Source: CBDCWT01 sp965223305 (lineage in GTDB: Bacteria; Planctomycetota; Planctomycetia; Pirellulales; Pirellulaceae). From it: a stretch of 56,378 bases of DNA. The translations under genes and the position numbers were made by a program. The notes under the pieces were generated by a model that saw only the letters and a program-made list of their open reading frames with translations, was not told where the DNA came from and made no database searches. Of the stretch, positions 42,989 to 51,451 are shown in pieces (within the stretch, counting starts at the first letter, position 1; each line of letters starts with the position of its first letter). The stretch spans positions 1 to 56,378 of the forward strand of contig CBDCWT010000025.1 in assembly GCA_965223305.1 (NCBI GenBank). The letters run 5' to 3'.

Positions 42989-44401
42989 CTACAAGATCTT
43001 GATAATCGGCCGCTTACCCGATTGTTCCAGTGGGATTTCATCCGTGAGGTCGACGGTGATGGCGACCTCTTCTCCGAGCAGCTCGCGCATTTTCGACTCC
43101 AGTGTGCGGACTTCTTCGTTGCCGAGATGTCTCGTTGGTACGATCTTCAGAGAGGCCCGCTCGTTCGACATTTGCACCAGCTGGAATTGCGACACGTCGT
43201 CAGCATAGTCGTGCGTCGAGAACAGCCATTGTCCCAGACTGGTCGGGCCCACCATACGTCCCGAGGGAGTCGTCATGACCTCTTTCGATCGACCTTCCAG
43301 CCGCGATAGGACCGGAAATCCTCGCCCACTGGGTGAGGGTTCGTCGCTCATGATTGCCAGGTCGCCGGTGTCGTAGCGGATAAATGGCATCGCTTCATTG
43401 TGCAGACTCGTGATCACCACACGGCCTAACTCACCGGCGGGGGCCGGCGTGCCATCCTTGCGGACCACCTCCAGCGTCACGAGCTCAGTGACCACTAGGA
43501 AACGTTCCGGATCGTCGTCACTCTGGGCACACCAGAACTTGAACTCACGTTGGCCGTAGCGGTTCACGATCGGAGCGGCGAAGTAGTCTTCGATTTGGCG
43601 TCGGCGTGCCGGCGTGAGGGTTTCCGCGATGGTCACGACAGCTTTCAGAGGTGATGGCAAAGCTCGTCCACGAGCCGTCAACTCCTCGGCCACCCGCGCC
43701 AGGCTCGACGTATAGCCCATGATGTAGGCCGGGCGAAACTTGTCGAGCGTCCGGTAAACTCGATCGGTCGTCTCCGAGTTGATGTCGTGCGTGTTCAAAC
43801 GTCGTTGCGTCAGATGCTCGTGAAGTGCTTGCAGATTACCCGAAATCCGTTGCTTCAGACGGAAGGCCAGCGGAGTGCCTGTTGGCCACGGACGATCCAC
43901 AGTTTTCGGCGTCATGATGCGAATGTGCCGATCAAATGGCAACAGGTTGTGCCAGGAATCGAAGAACAGATGGCTGGCAAACACAATCGGGTTCTGTTTC
44001 CTGTCGAGCACGAACGGAAACGGTTCTCCGGTCGATCCTGAGGTGGCGTAGTGCTGCCGGCGATGAGCCGGGACGTTCTCGGCCAGGAACTTGTCGGCTG
44101 CGCAGCTGCGATAGCCAGCCTTGGTCATCACCGGAAAACGACTGAGGTCGCCGCGGTCGCGAATGTCGGCCTCGGTGATCCCCAGTTCACGATAGTAGGG
44201 GACGTTCTTGACCGCGTGTCGCAGCATTGCGACAAGCTTCTGCTCGTTGCGATCAAGGAGCTCGTCACGCGACAACCACTGGACCCGTTTCAATTCGGCC
44301 AGCGTGTCTGTGAAGCGGCGGCCAATCAGTGTTCTTCCGACTGCCAAACCAAGTTGACCGCTGAGACTTACGTTGTGACTCTTGTCCATGTCCGCTCGCA
44401 T
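42989..44401 (-). CDS. CapK/PaaK-like AMP-dependent ligase
   Basis: 470 aa (an ATG four codons downstream is also possible). The adenylate-forming core shows HYATSGSTGEPFPF, the phosphate-binding loop, NRYGQREF, and RYDTGDLA. The family splits into phenylacetate-CoA ligases and CapK-like proteins found in capsule loci. The absence of phenylacetate genes nearby points to the CapK branch, in which an acyl or amino acid group is activated for polysaccharide decoration (inference). It stands alone on its strand. With the enzymes at 13261 and 14688 the window holds three different ANL-type adenylating enzymes. Confidence 0.88.
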   Translation of the reverse strand: MRADMDKSHNVSLSGQLGLAVGRTLIGRRFTDTLAELKRVQWLSRDELLDRNEQKLVAMLRHAVKNVPYYRELGITEADIRDRGDLSRFPVMTKAGYRSCAADKFLAENVPAHRRQHYATSGSTGEPFPFVLDRKQNPIVFASHLFFDSWHNLLPFDRHIRIMTPKTVDRPWPTGTPLAFRLKQRISGNLQALHEHLTQRRLNTHDINSETTDRVYRTLDKFRPAYIMGYTSSLARVAEELTARGRALPSPLKAVVTIAETLTPARRRQIEDYFAAPIVNRYGQREFKFWCAQSDDDPERFLVVTELVTLEVVRKDGTPAPAGELGRVVITSLHNEAMPFIRYDTGDLAIMSDEPSPSGRGFPVLSRLEGRSKEVMTTPSGRMVGPTSLGQWLFSTHDYADDVSQFQLVQMSNERASLKIVPTRHLGNEEVRTLESKMRELLGEEVAITVDLTDEIPLEQSGKRPIIKIL

Positions 44402-44594
44402 TTTCTGTTGGTCTCAACCCGTCCGGGGAAACATACCGGCGCAAAAAAAAGGGTGTTCATTCTACTCAGCGACCCCTAAGAGTCCACATGCCCGCCGACG
44501 GCCAGATGGCGGCCACGGGCGGCCGCTTCCGAGCTGCGTGTTAGGTTGTAGCGAACAGCGAGGCAAATCGGTCCACCCGTTCAGAGTTCCTTCT

Positions 44595-44725
44595 CCCCTC
44601 AGGAGGTCGTGCAGCTTCCAACTTAGTGCATGAATTCGTCTTTCCTCACTCTCCCCTCGGGGAGAGTCGGCCCAAAGGGCCGGCGAGGGGGAGCACTCGC
44701 CGGGCGCTACGCGTCGGTTTCGCTG
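44595..44725. repeat. Composite dispersed repeat block, inverted copy
   Basis: AGGAGGTCGTGCAGCTTCC, then TCGTCTTTCCTCACTCTCCCC with the hairpin CTCCCCTCGGGGAG, GGCCCAAAGGGCC and CTACGCGTCGGTTTCG. These are the building blocks of copies 1 and 2 in a different order or orientation. The 44402-45391 space has no gene; it also holds the elements listed separately. Confidence 0.65.
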
Positions 44726-44881
44726 GGGAACCGTGGGCTAACGCCCAGCGGCTGATCTGCGGGTCACCAAACAGCTAAACATCAGCCGAGCCGCGTTAGC
44801 GGCCGGTTTCTCTTCACCACACGAGCCGATCATCACTCACGCCTCGGCAAGAACACCCTGACCTCTTTCTCCGTGATCTCT

Positions 44882-44927
44882 GTGCCTCTGTGTTTCAAAG
44901 AATAGCCAGTTAGAAACACAGAGGCAC
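44882..44927. repeat. 15-bp perfect hairpin (GTGCCTCTGTGTTTC/GAAACACAGAGGCAC)
   Basis: Two perfect inverted arms flank a 16-nt loop, followed by GGAGGACACAGAGGC. Palindromes of CTCTGTGTCCTCTGTGCCT type are widespread in diverse bacterial genomes as dispersed repeats. Its position in a gene-free stretch fits a repeat rather than a terminator, because no U-tract follows. Confidence 0.75.
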
Positions 44928-45042
44928 GGAGGACACAGAGGCGGCAGCACGGCTCGCGCGGCCTGGAGCGTGTTGACCGACCAACCGTCGTCCGACGGCG
45001 GAAGGTCCATCACCCCCACTGCAGCAGTCATGTACGACGCTC

Positions 45043-45067
45043 GGGAGGGCGAGGCTCCTGCCGAGCC
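45043..45067. repeat. Short palindromic repeat (GGCTCCTGCCGAGCC family), second copy
   Basis: GGGAGGGCGAGGCTCCTGCC followed by GAGCC matches 6801-6825 exactly over 24 bases. Just after it, GGCACACGGAGTGTGCC (about 45104-45121) is a perfect small palindrome also present in inverted or diverged form near 36620. Confidence 0.65.
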
Positions 45068-45175
45068 GTTTTCCCGCGTGTCGGTTTCATCTGCTTCTGG
45101 CGGACGGCACACGGAGTGTGCCTGCTACATTTACGATGGGAACCGTGGGCTAACGCCCAGCGGCTGATTGGCAGC

Positions 45176-45240
45176 GTAGCCGAACTCGCCAGAGTTTGGC
45201 GGACTGCCGCTTGGTCCCAACTCTTGCCGAACTCGGCTAC
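45176..45240. repeat. Palindromic dispersed repeat (GTAGCCGAA family), copy f
   Basis: GTAGCCGAACTCGCCAGAGT at the left and CTTGCCGAACTCGGCTAC at the right. Directly before it, AACCGTGGGCTAACGCCCAG is a second element that also occurs at about 44732 and, inverted, at 32600. Confidence 0.8.
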
Positions 45241-45391
45241 CAGAAATCCACCCTCCAGCAGGAGAGGAGCACTTGGAAGACACACGAAACTACTCTTGTC
45301 CTCGTGCGAGAGCGCTGGAATACTTGCTCTCCTGGATCGCCCAGTTGGCAAGTTCCCTAGACCGGGATGAGTAACAACACGGGCAAGCACC

Positions 45392-45478
45392 GGATGGGTG
45401 GCCGAGTGGTCGAAGGCGGCAGTCTTGAAAACTGCTGTACCCGAAAGGGTACCCTGGGTTCGAATCCCAGCCCATCCG
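45392..45478 (+). tRNA. tRNA-Ser (anticodon TGA)
   Basis: A complete class II tRNA: acceptor GGATGGG pairs with CCCATCC, anticodon stem CAGTC-loop TTGAAAA gives anticodon TGA, the long variable arm is TACCC-GAAA-GGGTA, and the T arm is CTGGG-TTCGAAT-CCCAG. The discriminator is G, as expected for serine. CCA is not encoded. Confidence 0.95.
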
Positions 45479-45539
45479 CTTATCACCCCGTGGTTGGTGT
45501 GACAAGGCACTCAGAGATCGCGCTCGCAAATCGCCGGGC

Positions 45540-45694
45540 TAGCTGCCTGTTGAAAAACGCCATCCTGGCGTTTTTCAACCTCACCAAGCTCAGAACAGAG
45601 TTCTTCGCGGCTCGCAAATCAACGACTACGTCGCTGATTTGGCATCACATCCCTGTGATGCGGCAGGCGCGTTGAGAAAATCAACAGGCTGCTA
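45540..45694. mobile_element. Short inverted-ended element (155 bp) abutting the VOC gene stop codon
   Basis: The ends TAGCTGCCTGTTGA and, inverted, TAGCAGCCTGTTGA match at 13 of 14 positions. The left end contains a perfect 14-bp hairpin, GTTGAAAAACGCCA-tcc-TGGCGTTTTTCAAC (45549-45579), that could act as a terminator after tRNA-Ser. The right end supplies the TAG stop of the VOC gene. No transposase and no clear target duplication is seen; it may be a deletion remnant of an insertion sequence. Confidence 0.6.
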
Positions 45695-46483
45695 GGCGTC
45701 CGGTGGGACCGTCATCTGAATCAGGTTCAGGACGGCACCTTGGGCATCCATGACGACACTGATGTGGCCGACCGAAACCTCGAAGGGAGGCCGGCACACT
45801 TGACCACCCAGCTGCGTGAGTCGAGCGGTTGCTGCGTTGACGTCCGCCACCGAGATATAGACGGACCAATTTGGTGGGACCTCGCCCATCTCCGGGACGA
45901 TCTCCATCATGCCGCCGGCAAGCCGATCACTGCATTTGAAGGTCCAATAAACGCCTGTCGGTGTGTCGTCTTTCTCAAAGCTCCAGCCAAACAGCTCTCC
46001 GTAGAACGCCTGCGCCGCCTGAGGGTCGCGAGTCATCAGTTCGTTCCAGACCCAACAGCCCGGCTCGTTCACCAGCTGAGCGCCGCCGTGCTGACGCTTC
46101 TGCCAAAGAGAAACGTGCGCCCCGGTTGGATCTTGCAAGACCGCCATGTGGCCGGCTTCGACAACCTGCAGCGGCGGCACGACCACCTGCGCTCCCAGCT
46201 CCGCCGCCCGACCAGTCACTGCCGGTAGGTCGTCCACCGCGAGGTAGCTATTCCAGATGGGTGGCACACCAGCTTCCTTCATTTCCGCGTTCATTTCACC
46301 CAGGCCCGCAACTTGCTGCCCATTCAAAGTAAAGAGGGCGTAGGGAGGTCCGCCCTGGGTGTCCTGGTCGGCAGTGGCCCAACCCAAAAGCTCACCGTAA
46401 AACTCCTTGGCATCGGCCATCTCGCGAGACATCAGATCCACCCAGCAAAACTGCCCGTTGCTGTATGATGACATGGTGCCCAT
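45692..46483 (-). CDS. Two-domain VOC (glyoxalase/bleomycin resistance) family protein
   Basis: 263 aa from the ATG at 46483, with GAGGAG 7 nt upstream; an in-frame ATG 24 nt further up lacks this. Two vicinal-oxygen-chelate modules are in tandem: the first at about 10-130 (FCWVDLMSREMADAKEFYGELLGW, VLQDPTGAHVSLWQ) and the second at about 140-260 (VWNELMTRDPQAAQAFYGELFGW, VVMDAQGAVLNLIQ). Proteins of this arrangement are widespread and mostly uncharacterised; metal-dependent lyase, dioxygenase or binding roles are all possible. No signal peptide. Its stop codon coincides with the end of the 155-bp inverted-ended element, so the original C-terminus could have been altered. Confidence 0.92.
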   Translation of the reverse strand: MGTMSSYSNGQFCWVDLMSREMADAKEFYGELLGWATADQDTQGGPPYALFTLNGQQVAGLGEMNAEMKEAGVPPIWNSYLAVDDLPAVTGRAAELGAQVVVPPLQVVEAGHMAVLQDPTGAHVSLWQKRQHGGAQLVNEPGCWVWNELMTRDPQAAQAFYGELFGWSFEKDDTPTGVYWTFKCSDRLAGGMMEIVPEMGEVPPNWSVYISVADVNAATARLTQLGGQVCRPPFEVSVGHISVVMDAQGAVLNLIQMTVPPDA

Positions 46484-46731
46484 GATTCGACTCCTCGTGT
46501 TGGCCAATATAGACTGTTTCGCCGCGCCGACGCGGACTCATCTGCGGCCGATCCTAGCACAGCTAGGTGGCAGCAACCAGCGCTGTCGATCCCCAGGAAG
46601 GGACCTGATGATCGATGAGGAGATTCACGAAAATCGAGGCTAACTTTGGTGGGGATGAACCACGCGCGGGGTCGTACGGTTATACTTGATGGCCGAGACG
46701 GTGTTGCCTCACGAGCTCCGGAGCATTCACG

Positions 46732-47943
46732 ATGTCCCGCCGGTATCGACGCGTGTTGGCCAGCTTGATTTGGTGCCTTCCCTTGCTTTCACCCGCCGAT
46801 TCTCGGGGCCAAACTGAGCTGCAATGGGACCGTGCCCGCCAACAGCTGGTCGAGCTGGTCTCTGAGGGCGTGCGCGATCCACGTGTGCTTGAGGCGGTCG
46901 CGATAACCAAGCGCCATCTTTTCGTTCCCCCCGCGCAACGCAAAAGCGCCTATCTCGACATGGCCCTTCCCATCGGCAGCGGTGCCACGATTTCCCCACC
47001 TCACATCGTCGCGTTCATGACCGAGCAGCTCCGTCCGCAACCGTCCGACAGGGTACTGGAGATTGGCACGGGCAGCGGCTACCAGGCGGCCATCCTCAGT
47101 CCACTTGTCGCCGAGGTTTACTCGATTGAGATCATCGACGAGGTGGGTCGGGCTGCGGCCAAACGACTGTCGCAGCTGGGTTACGGCAACGTCTTCACGA
47201 GAATTGGAGACGGCTTTCAGGGTTGGCCAGAGCACGCCCCGTTCGACAAGATCATTGTCACCTGTTCGCCCGAGGAGATCCCCACACCGCTGATCGAACA
47301 GCTCAAAGAAGGTGGTCAGATGGTCATTCCCGTGGGGAAGCGTTTTCAGCAGTCGCTTTGCCTGGTGACCAAACAGGGTGGTCAGCTCGAGCGGAAGGTA
47401 CTCGAGTCGACCTTCTTCATTCCCATGACCGGGCGTGCTGAAGAGCTCCGTGAGCACCAAGCAGACGACGGCCTCCCTGAGCTGGTTAACGGAGGATTTG
47501 AGGATGCCATCGCTCCCGACGTGCCGGCGGGGTGGTACTACCTGCGGCAGCTGCAGCTCGTGGCCGACCCCAAGTCGCCGGAAGGCAGCACCTTCTTGAA
47601 GCTCACCAACACGACCCCGGAGCGATCGGCCCAGGCACTGCAAGCGTTCGGATTGGATGGCAGGCGATTCAAACGGTTGAAGATTTCGGCTCTGATACGT
47701 CGCAAGACTGTGCGGCTTGCTGGGCCGAACGCGCACGCGGGTATCGACATTCGTTTCTACAACGAACAACGCGCGCGGGTCGGCGGCAAGCGGATCGGCC
47801 CTTGGACCGGCAGCTCGGCTTGGTCCCCCCGCTCGACGCGACTTAGAATCCCTCCCAACGCACGGCTTGCCGTTCTCGCCATCGGTCTGTTCGGCGCGAC
47901 CGGCGAAATGTCGGTGGACAAAATACAGGTCGCCGCGCAGTGA
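46732..47943 (+). CDS. pcm: Exported protein-L-isoaspartate O-methyltransferase with C-terminal beta-sandwich domain
   Basis: 403 aa. Pcm uses S-adenosylmethionine to methylate L-isoaspartyl residues in damaged proteins. The catalytic domain (about 30-240) has VLEIGTGSGYQAAIL (SAM site), IGSGATISPPHIVAFM, and EGGQMVIPVG. It is preceded by a signal-peptide-like N-terminus (VLASLIWCLPLLSPADSRGQ), so a periplasmic location is indicated. A 160-residue C-terminal module (from PELVNGGFEDAIAPDVPAGW) looks like a galactose-binding-like beta-sandwich and is absent from standard Pcm (about 210 aa). SAM is normally cytoplasmic, so how an exported enzyme would work is unclear. Confidence 0.92.
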   Translation: MSRRYRRVLASLIWCLPLLSPADSRGQTELQWDRARQQLVELVSEGVRDPRVLEAVAITKRHLFVPPAQRKSAYLDMALPIGSGATISPPHIVAFMTEQLRPQPSDRVLEIGTGSGYQAAILSPLVAEVYSIEIIDEVGRAAAKRLSQLGYGNVFTRIGDGFQGWPEHAPFDKIIVTCSPEEIPTPLIEQLKEGGQMVIPVGKRFQQSLCLVTKQGGQLERKVLESTFFIPMTGRAEELREHQADDGLPELVNGGFEDAIAPDVPAGWYYLRQLQLVADPKSPEGSTFLKLTNTTPERSAQALQAFGLDGRRFKRLKISALIRRKTVRLAGPNAHAGIDIRFYNEQRARVGGKRIGPWTGSSAWSPRSTRLRIPPNARLAVLAIGLFGATGEMSVDKIQVAAQ

Positions 47944-47972
47944 TACTTTGAAGTTGCGCTTTTGGCTCAATC

Positions 47973-48046
47973 GTAAGTGCGAAACGTCAGCGAGAGAATG
48001 ACTTGCGTCGGCACACCAACTCTCCCTCGCTGACGCGTCGGGTTAC
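47973..48046. repeat. Palindromic repeat (GGAACCCGAAGCGT family), diverged copy
   Basis: GTAAGTGCGAAACGTCAGCG through CCCTCGCTGACGCGTCGGG and GGTTAC; the arms GCGAGAGA/TCTCCCTCGC pair imperfectly. It follows the exported Pcm gene. The rest of the 47944-48320 spacer shows no gene. Confidence 0.65.
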
Positions 48047-48320
48047 GAAAAACACGACAAATCCGTCAGCCTATTTGCTAGGCGGAAAAAAGTTTAACCG
48101 CGACGCAGAGGGGACCTGCCGCGAGAGGCGGTGCAACAACCGTCAAGTGCAGACCGGCAGGTCCCCGACGCCGAGCGCGACCCGTGAGCGTGCCGCACTC
48201 TTGGCTCAAGAGAACGAGATGGAACGCACTGCAGCCGAGCTCACACACTAGACTGCTTGACAACGCCCCGCGCCGAGGGCAAGAACCGGTAGATCACCAT
48301 TCTTTCGCCAAGGATTCAAC

Positions 48321-49676
48321 ATGCACTTACACAACCGCTGGGCATTGGTCATCGTGTTTTGCTTCTCCGCGACGTCATTGGCTTCGGATTGGAGGGTCGG
48401 GTTGGCGCGAGTGAAGATCACTCCGGCCGAGCCCGTGCGGATGGCCGGCTACGCCAGCCGGACCGAACCGAGCCACGGCGTAGCTTCAGAGCTATACGCC
48501 AAGGCGCTGGCGATCGAGGACCGCGAAGGTCAGCGTGCCGTGTTGGTGACCAGCGACCTAATAGGTTTCAAAGCCGCCTTCGCCGAAGCGACTTGCCGGT
48601 TGATTGCTGAGCAGACCGGGTTGGCGCGGCAGCAGATCCTGCTCAATTCCTCGCACACGCATACAGGTCCCTGGCTCACTTTGGACGCGTCGTCGCTCGA
48701 CTTTCCTGAGGACGAAGCGGCGGCGACTATTCGCTATACGCGCCGGCTCCAGCAGCAGCTGGTGGAGTTGGTCGCGACGAGTTTGCAACAGCTCGAACCG
48801 GCCAGTTTTTCCTGGGGGATCGGCGTGGCCACGTTTCCTATGAACCGACGCGAATTCACCGAACGAGGCGTCATTCTAGGAGTCAATCCGAGAGGTCTCT
48901 GCGATCGCAGTGTGCCCGTTCTAAAGATCGCCGCGGCGGATGGCACATTGCGCGCCGTATTGTTCGGTGCCTCGTGTCACAACACGACGCTTGGCGGTCG
49001 CGACATGTTGATCAGCGGTGACTTTGCCGGCTACGCCCAGACATTTGTGGAACGGCAGCACGCAGGGGTGCAGGCCATGTTCATGCAGGGGTGCGCGGGC
49101 GACGCCAATCCGTTTCCGCGCGGCAGCGAGCAGATCGCTCGGCTGCACGGAACCTCGCTGGGTGAAGAAGTGGTGCGCGTCCTGGGAACGGAGCTGCAAG
49201 CCGTCCGCGGCCCGCTCCACTGTGAGCTGCAGATGGTCGAGATGCCCCTCGACAACAGCTTGTCGCGCCGGCAGATCGACGCGTTTGCCAAGCAACGGGG
49301 CGGCTGGCGGCGCTTCGTCGCCGACCAAATGACCGCACTACTAGATGCAGGTGGACAGCTGCCGGCTCACTACAGCGCGCCGGTCGCTGTCTGGCAGTTT
49401 GGCCAAGACTTGACCCTGGTGGCCCTTCCCGGAGAAGTGGTTGTGGACTACGTGGCGCTCCTGGAAAAGACGCTCGGCCCGCGGAAGCTGTGGCTGGCGG
49501 CCTATTCGAATGACGTCTTTGGCTATCTGCCCTCGGCCCGGGTGCTGGAAGAAGGAGGTTACGAAACCCGCGGCCTCTACTCAGGCGGTGTGGGACTTTT
49601 CTCTGCCGGCGCCCAGGACGTCGTCGTGAAACGCGTCACCGAGATCGCCCAACGCGCTGGTCGAGAGGTCGAGTGA
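48321..49676 (+). CDS. Neutral/alkaline non-lysosomal ceramidase-like exported protein
   Basis: 451 aa. A signal peptide (WALVIVFCFSATSLAS) precedes WRVGLARVKITPAEPVRMAGY, the characteristic N-terminal motif. LNSSHTHTGP holds conserved metal-binding histidines, SCHNTTLGGRDMLISGDFAGYA the next block, and FMQGCAGDANPF a further one; these match the ceramidase N-terminal domain. True neutral ceramidases are about 750 aa with an additional C-terminal module; this protein stops after the catalytic domain, as is common in planctomycetes, where the substrate is not established. It is monocistronic. Confidence 0.9.
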   Translation: MHLHNRWALVIVFCFSATSLASDWRVGLARVKITPAEPVRMAGYASRTEPSHGVASELYAKALAIEDREGQRAVLVTSDLIGFKAAFAEATCRLIAEQTGLARQQILLNSSHTHTGPWLTLDASSLDFPEDEAAATIRYTRRLQQQLVELVATSLQQLEPASFSWGIGVATFPMNRREFTERGVILGVNPRGLCDRSVPVLKIAAADGTLRAVLFGASCHNTTLGGRDMLISGDFAGYAQTFVERQHAGVQAMFMQGCAGDANPFPRGSEQIARLHGTSLGEEVVRVLGTELQAVRGPLHCELQMVEMPLDNSLSRRQIDAFAKQRGGWRRFVADQMTALLDAGGQLPAHYSAPVAVWQFGQDLTLVALPGEVVVDYVALLEKTLGPRKLWLAAYSNDVFGYLPSARVLEEGGYETRGLYSGGVGLFSAGAQDVVVKRVTEIAQRAGREVE

Positions 49677-49746
49677 TCACAAAGTCGTACCTGACCCGAA
49701 TGGTAGTTAGCGCGAAGCACCAACGGGCGGGGGGTGGTCTACCAGG

Positions 49747-49780
49747 GCAAGTCATTCCCTCGCTTACGCTTCGGGTTCCG
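49747..49780. repeat. Half copy of GGAACCCGAAGCGT family
   Basis: GCAAGTCATTCCCTCGCTTACG and CTTCGGGTTCC form the right arm only; a second CGCTTCGGGTTCC follows at about 49810. Together with the next two entries it fills 49677-50131, which has no gene. Confidence 0.65.
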
Positions 49781-49832
49781 ATTGGGCTAAGAGCGCAACT
49801 TCAAACCTACGCTTCGGGTTCCGATCGAGCGA

Positions 49833-49988
49833 GTAGGCCGGAACAAGCGGCGCAAACGCCGTCCATTCACGTGCGCTTTTCACGCCGCGCCGTTCCGGCA
49901 GCACGAACGCCCGGTGTTGCCGGAACGCGCGGCGGTGGGCATCGTGCGAGACGATCGGAGGTCTTCTCCGCCGCCGGTTCCGGCCTAC
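49833..49988. repeat. Inverted-ended repeat (GTAGGCCGGAACAAGCGGC family), copy 2
   Basis: Opens GTAGGCCGGAACAAGCGGC and closes with CCGCCGGTTCCGGCCTAC. It shares the ends and several inner motifs (CGCCGCGCCGTTCCGGC, GTTGCCGGAACGCGCGG) with the copy at 32205-32385 but is 25 bp shorter. Confidence 0.75.
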
Positions 49989-50027
49989 GGCTTTCCGCAG
50001 GGACAAGATGTTGAATTCGCCGCGTTC

Positions 50028-50104
50028 TTCGGAACCCGAAGCGTCAGCGAGGGGGAGTTGGTGTACCAACGCAAGTCATTCCCTCGCTTACGTTTCGGGT
50101 TACG
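50028..50104. repeat. Palindromic repeat (GGAACCCGAAGCGT family), copy before the DUF1501 gene end
   Basis: TTCGGAACCCGAAGCGTCAG at the left pairs with CTTACGTTTCGGGTTAC at the right. It ends 27 bp short of the stop of the convergent-reading DUF1501 gene and could help end its transcript. Confidence 0.75.
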
Positions 50105-50131
50105 GTTCTGGCGAACTTGCAACTTCGGAAC

Positions 50132-51415
50132 TTACGCATCGCTGCCGAGCACCTTCTTGATCGGCTGGCCGCCGTCGGTGATCGGGACGGGGCGGTTGCC
50201 GTCGTACAGCTCTTCGGTCGGGTCGATTCCCATGGCCGTAAAGATGGTGGCCAAGAAGTCGGGTACGCTGACCGGATCGGCGACAATCTCCATCCCCAAC
50301 TCATCCGTCGCTCCATAAGCGCCGCAATGTTGGAGCCCGCCGCCTGCCAGCACCATGCTGAAAGCTTTGGCGTAGTGGCCGCGACCTCCTCCGGCATCGA
50401 AGGTCGCAGGACGCCCGAACTCGGTGCCTACGACAACCAAGGTCTTATCCAACATGTCTCGCCGGCCAAGGTCGACAAGCAGTGTGGACAAAGCCCGATC
50501 AAGCTCCTTGATCAGTAGATGCTGCTTCAGCTGACCTTGGTTGTGCGTGTCCCATCCAGTGCCGTTCACAAAGTTCAGATTGTGCGAAATCTCGACGAAC
50601 CGCACGCCCGCCTCGACCAGCCGCCGGCCGAGTAGGCAGCGCTGGCCGAACTCACCACCGTAGCGATTGCGGAGGTCAGCTGGTTCGCTCTGCAACGCGA
50701 AGATCTTCATGAATTCGGGGCCGGCGAGCCGTAGGCTTTGGTCGAGGACCCTTCCGTAGCGGGCTTGCAGGGCGTCGGATCCCGTCGACTTGCGCAGTTT
50801 GGCCAGCAGCGCCTCGCGACGGGTTTGCCGCGCTGGAGTGATCTCCACAGACCGCGCTAGAGCGGCCGGACCGGACGTGGTATCGGTGACGTGCAGGTAT
50901 CCGTTTTCTGGTCCCAAGAAACCTGGGTCGCGGGCCGTGTTTGGGTAGCCGATAACGACGTAGGCAGGTACGAGCTGATTGAGCGGGCCGCGTTGGGCGG
51001 CCATGATCGATCCCAACGAAGGGTACTGGATCGTGCCGCTCGTCGGCCGTCCAGTGTGCACGCGGACAACTGCTGCCGCGTGTTCGTCGATCACATCATG
51101 GTGGACGGAGCGAACTACAGTCATGCGGTCCAGCAAGGGAGCACAACGCCGCAAGTGTTCGCACACCCGCACCCCGTCGACCGCCGTCGGGATCGAGTCG
51201 TAGTAGCTGCCAGGTACCTGCTTTCCATCGCCACGACGTTTGGGATCGAAGGTGTCGATATGCGCCATGCCGCCACCGAGCCAGATCAAGATGCAGTGTT
51301 CCGCATGACTCGGCAAGCGGGACGCAGCCCGCGAAGAGCCCTTTGGTTGGAGCAGCGTACCGGTTGCCAGGCCACCGGCGGTCAACAGGAGACGACGACG
51401 CGACCACGTTTTCAT
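50132..51415 (-). CDS. DUF1501 family Tat-exported protein (second copy)
   Basis: 427 aa. MKTWSRRRLLLTAGGLATG is a clean twin-arginine leader. DUF1501 blocks are ILIWLGGGMAHIDTFDPKRRG, RSVHHDVIDEHAAAVVRVHTG, GEFGQRCLLGRRLVEAGVRFV and VVVGTEFGRPATF, with metal-ligand-like His and Asp retained. It lies 36 nt downstream of the DUF1549/DUF1553 gene on the same strand, the classic planctomycete pair whose molecular function is still unknown. It diverges well from the copy at 24764, so it is not a recent duplicate. Confidence 0.94.
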   Translation of the reverse strand: MKTWSRRRLLLTAGGLATGTLLQPKGSSRAASRLPSHAEHCILIWLGGGMAHIDTFDPKRRGDGKQVPGSYYDSIPTAVDGVRVCEHLRRCAPLLDRMTVVRSVHHDVIDEHAAAVVRVHTGRPTSGTIQYPSLGSIMAAQRGPLNQLVPAYVVIGYPNTARDPGFLGPENGYLHVTDTTSGPAALARSVEITPARQTRREALLAKLRKSTGSDALQARYGRVLDQSLRLAGPEFMKIFALQSEPADLRNRYGGEFGQRCLLGRRLVEAGVRFVEISHNLNFVNGTGWDTHNQGQLKQHLLIKELDRALSTLLVDLGRRDMLDKTLVVVGTEFGRPATFDAGGGRGHYAKAFSMVLAGGGLQHCGAYGATDELGMEIVADPVSVPDFLATIFTAMGIDPTEELYDGNRPVPITDGGQPIKKVLGSDA

Positions 51416-51451
51416 GGGTTTCCGGGGGCGACCCCCCGAGGCTCCTTCAGC

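Noticed and set aside
46789..47970. Long minus-strand open frame (393 aa) opposite the Pcm gene.
   Set aside because: It is antisense to a protein with clear SAM-dependent methyltransferase motifs; the frame is a GC-rich shadow.
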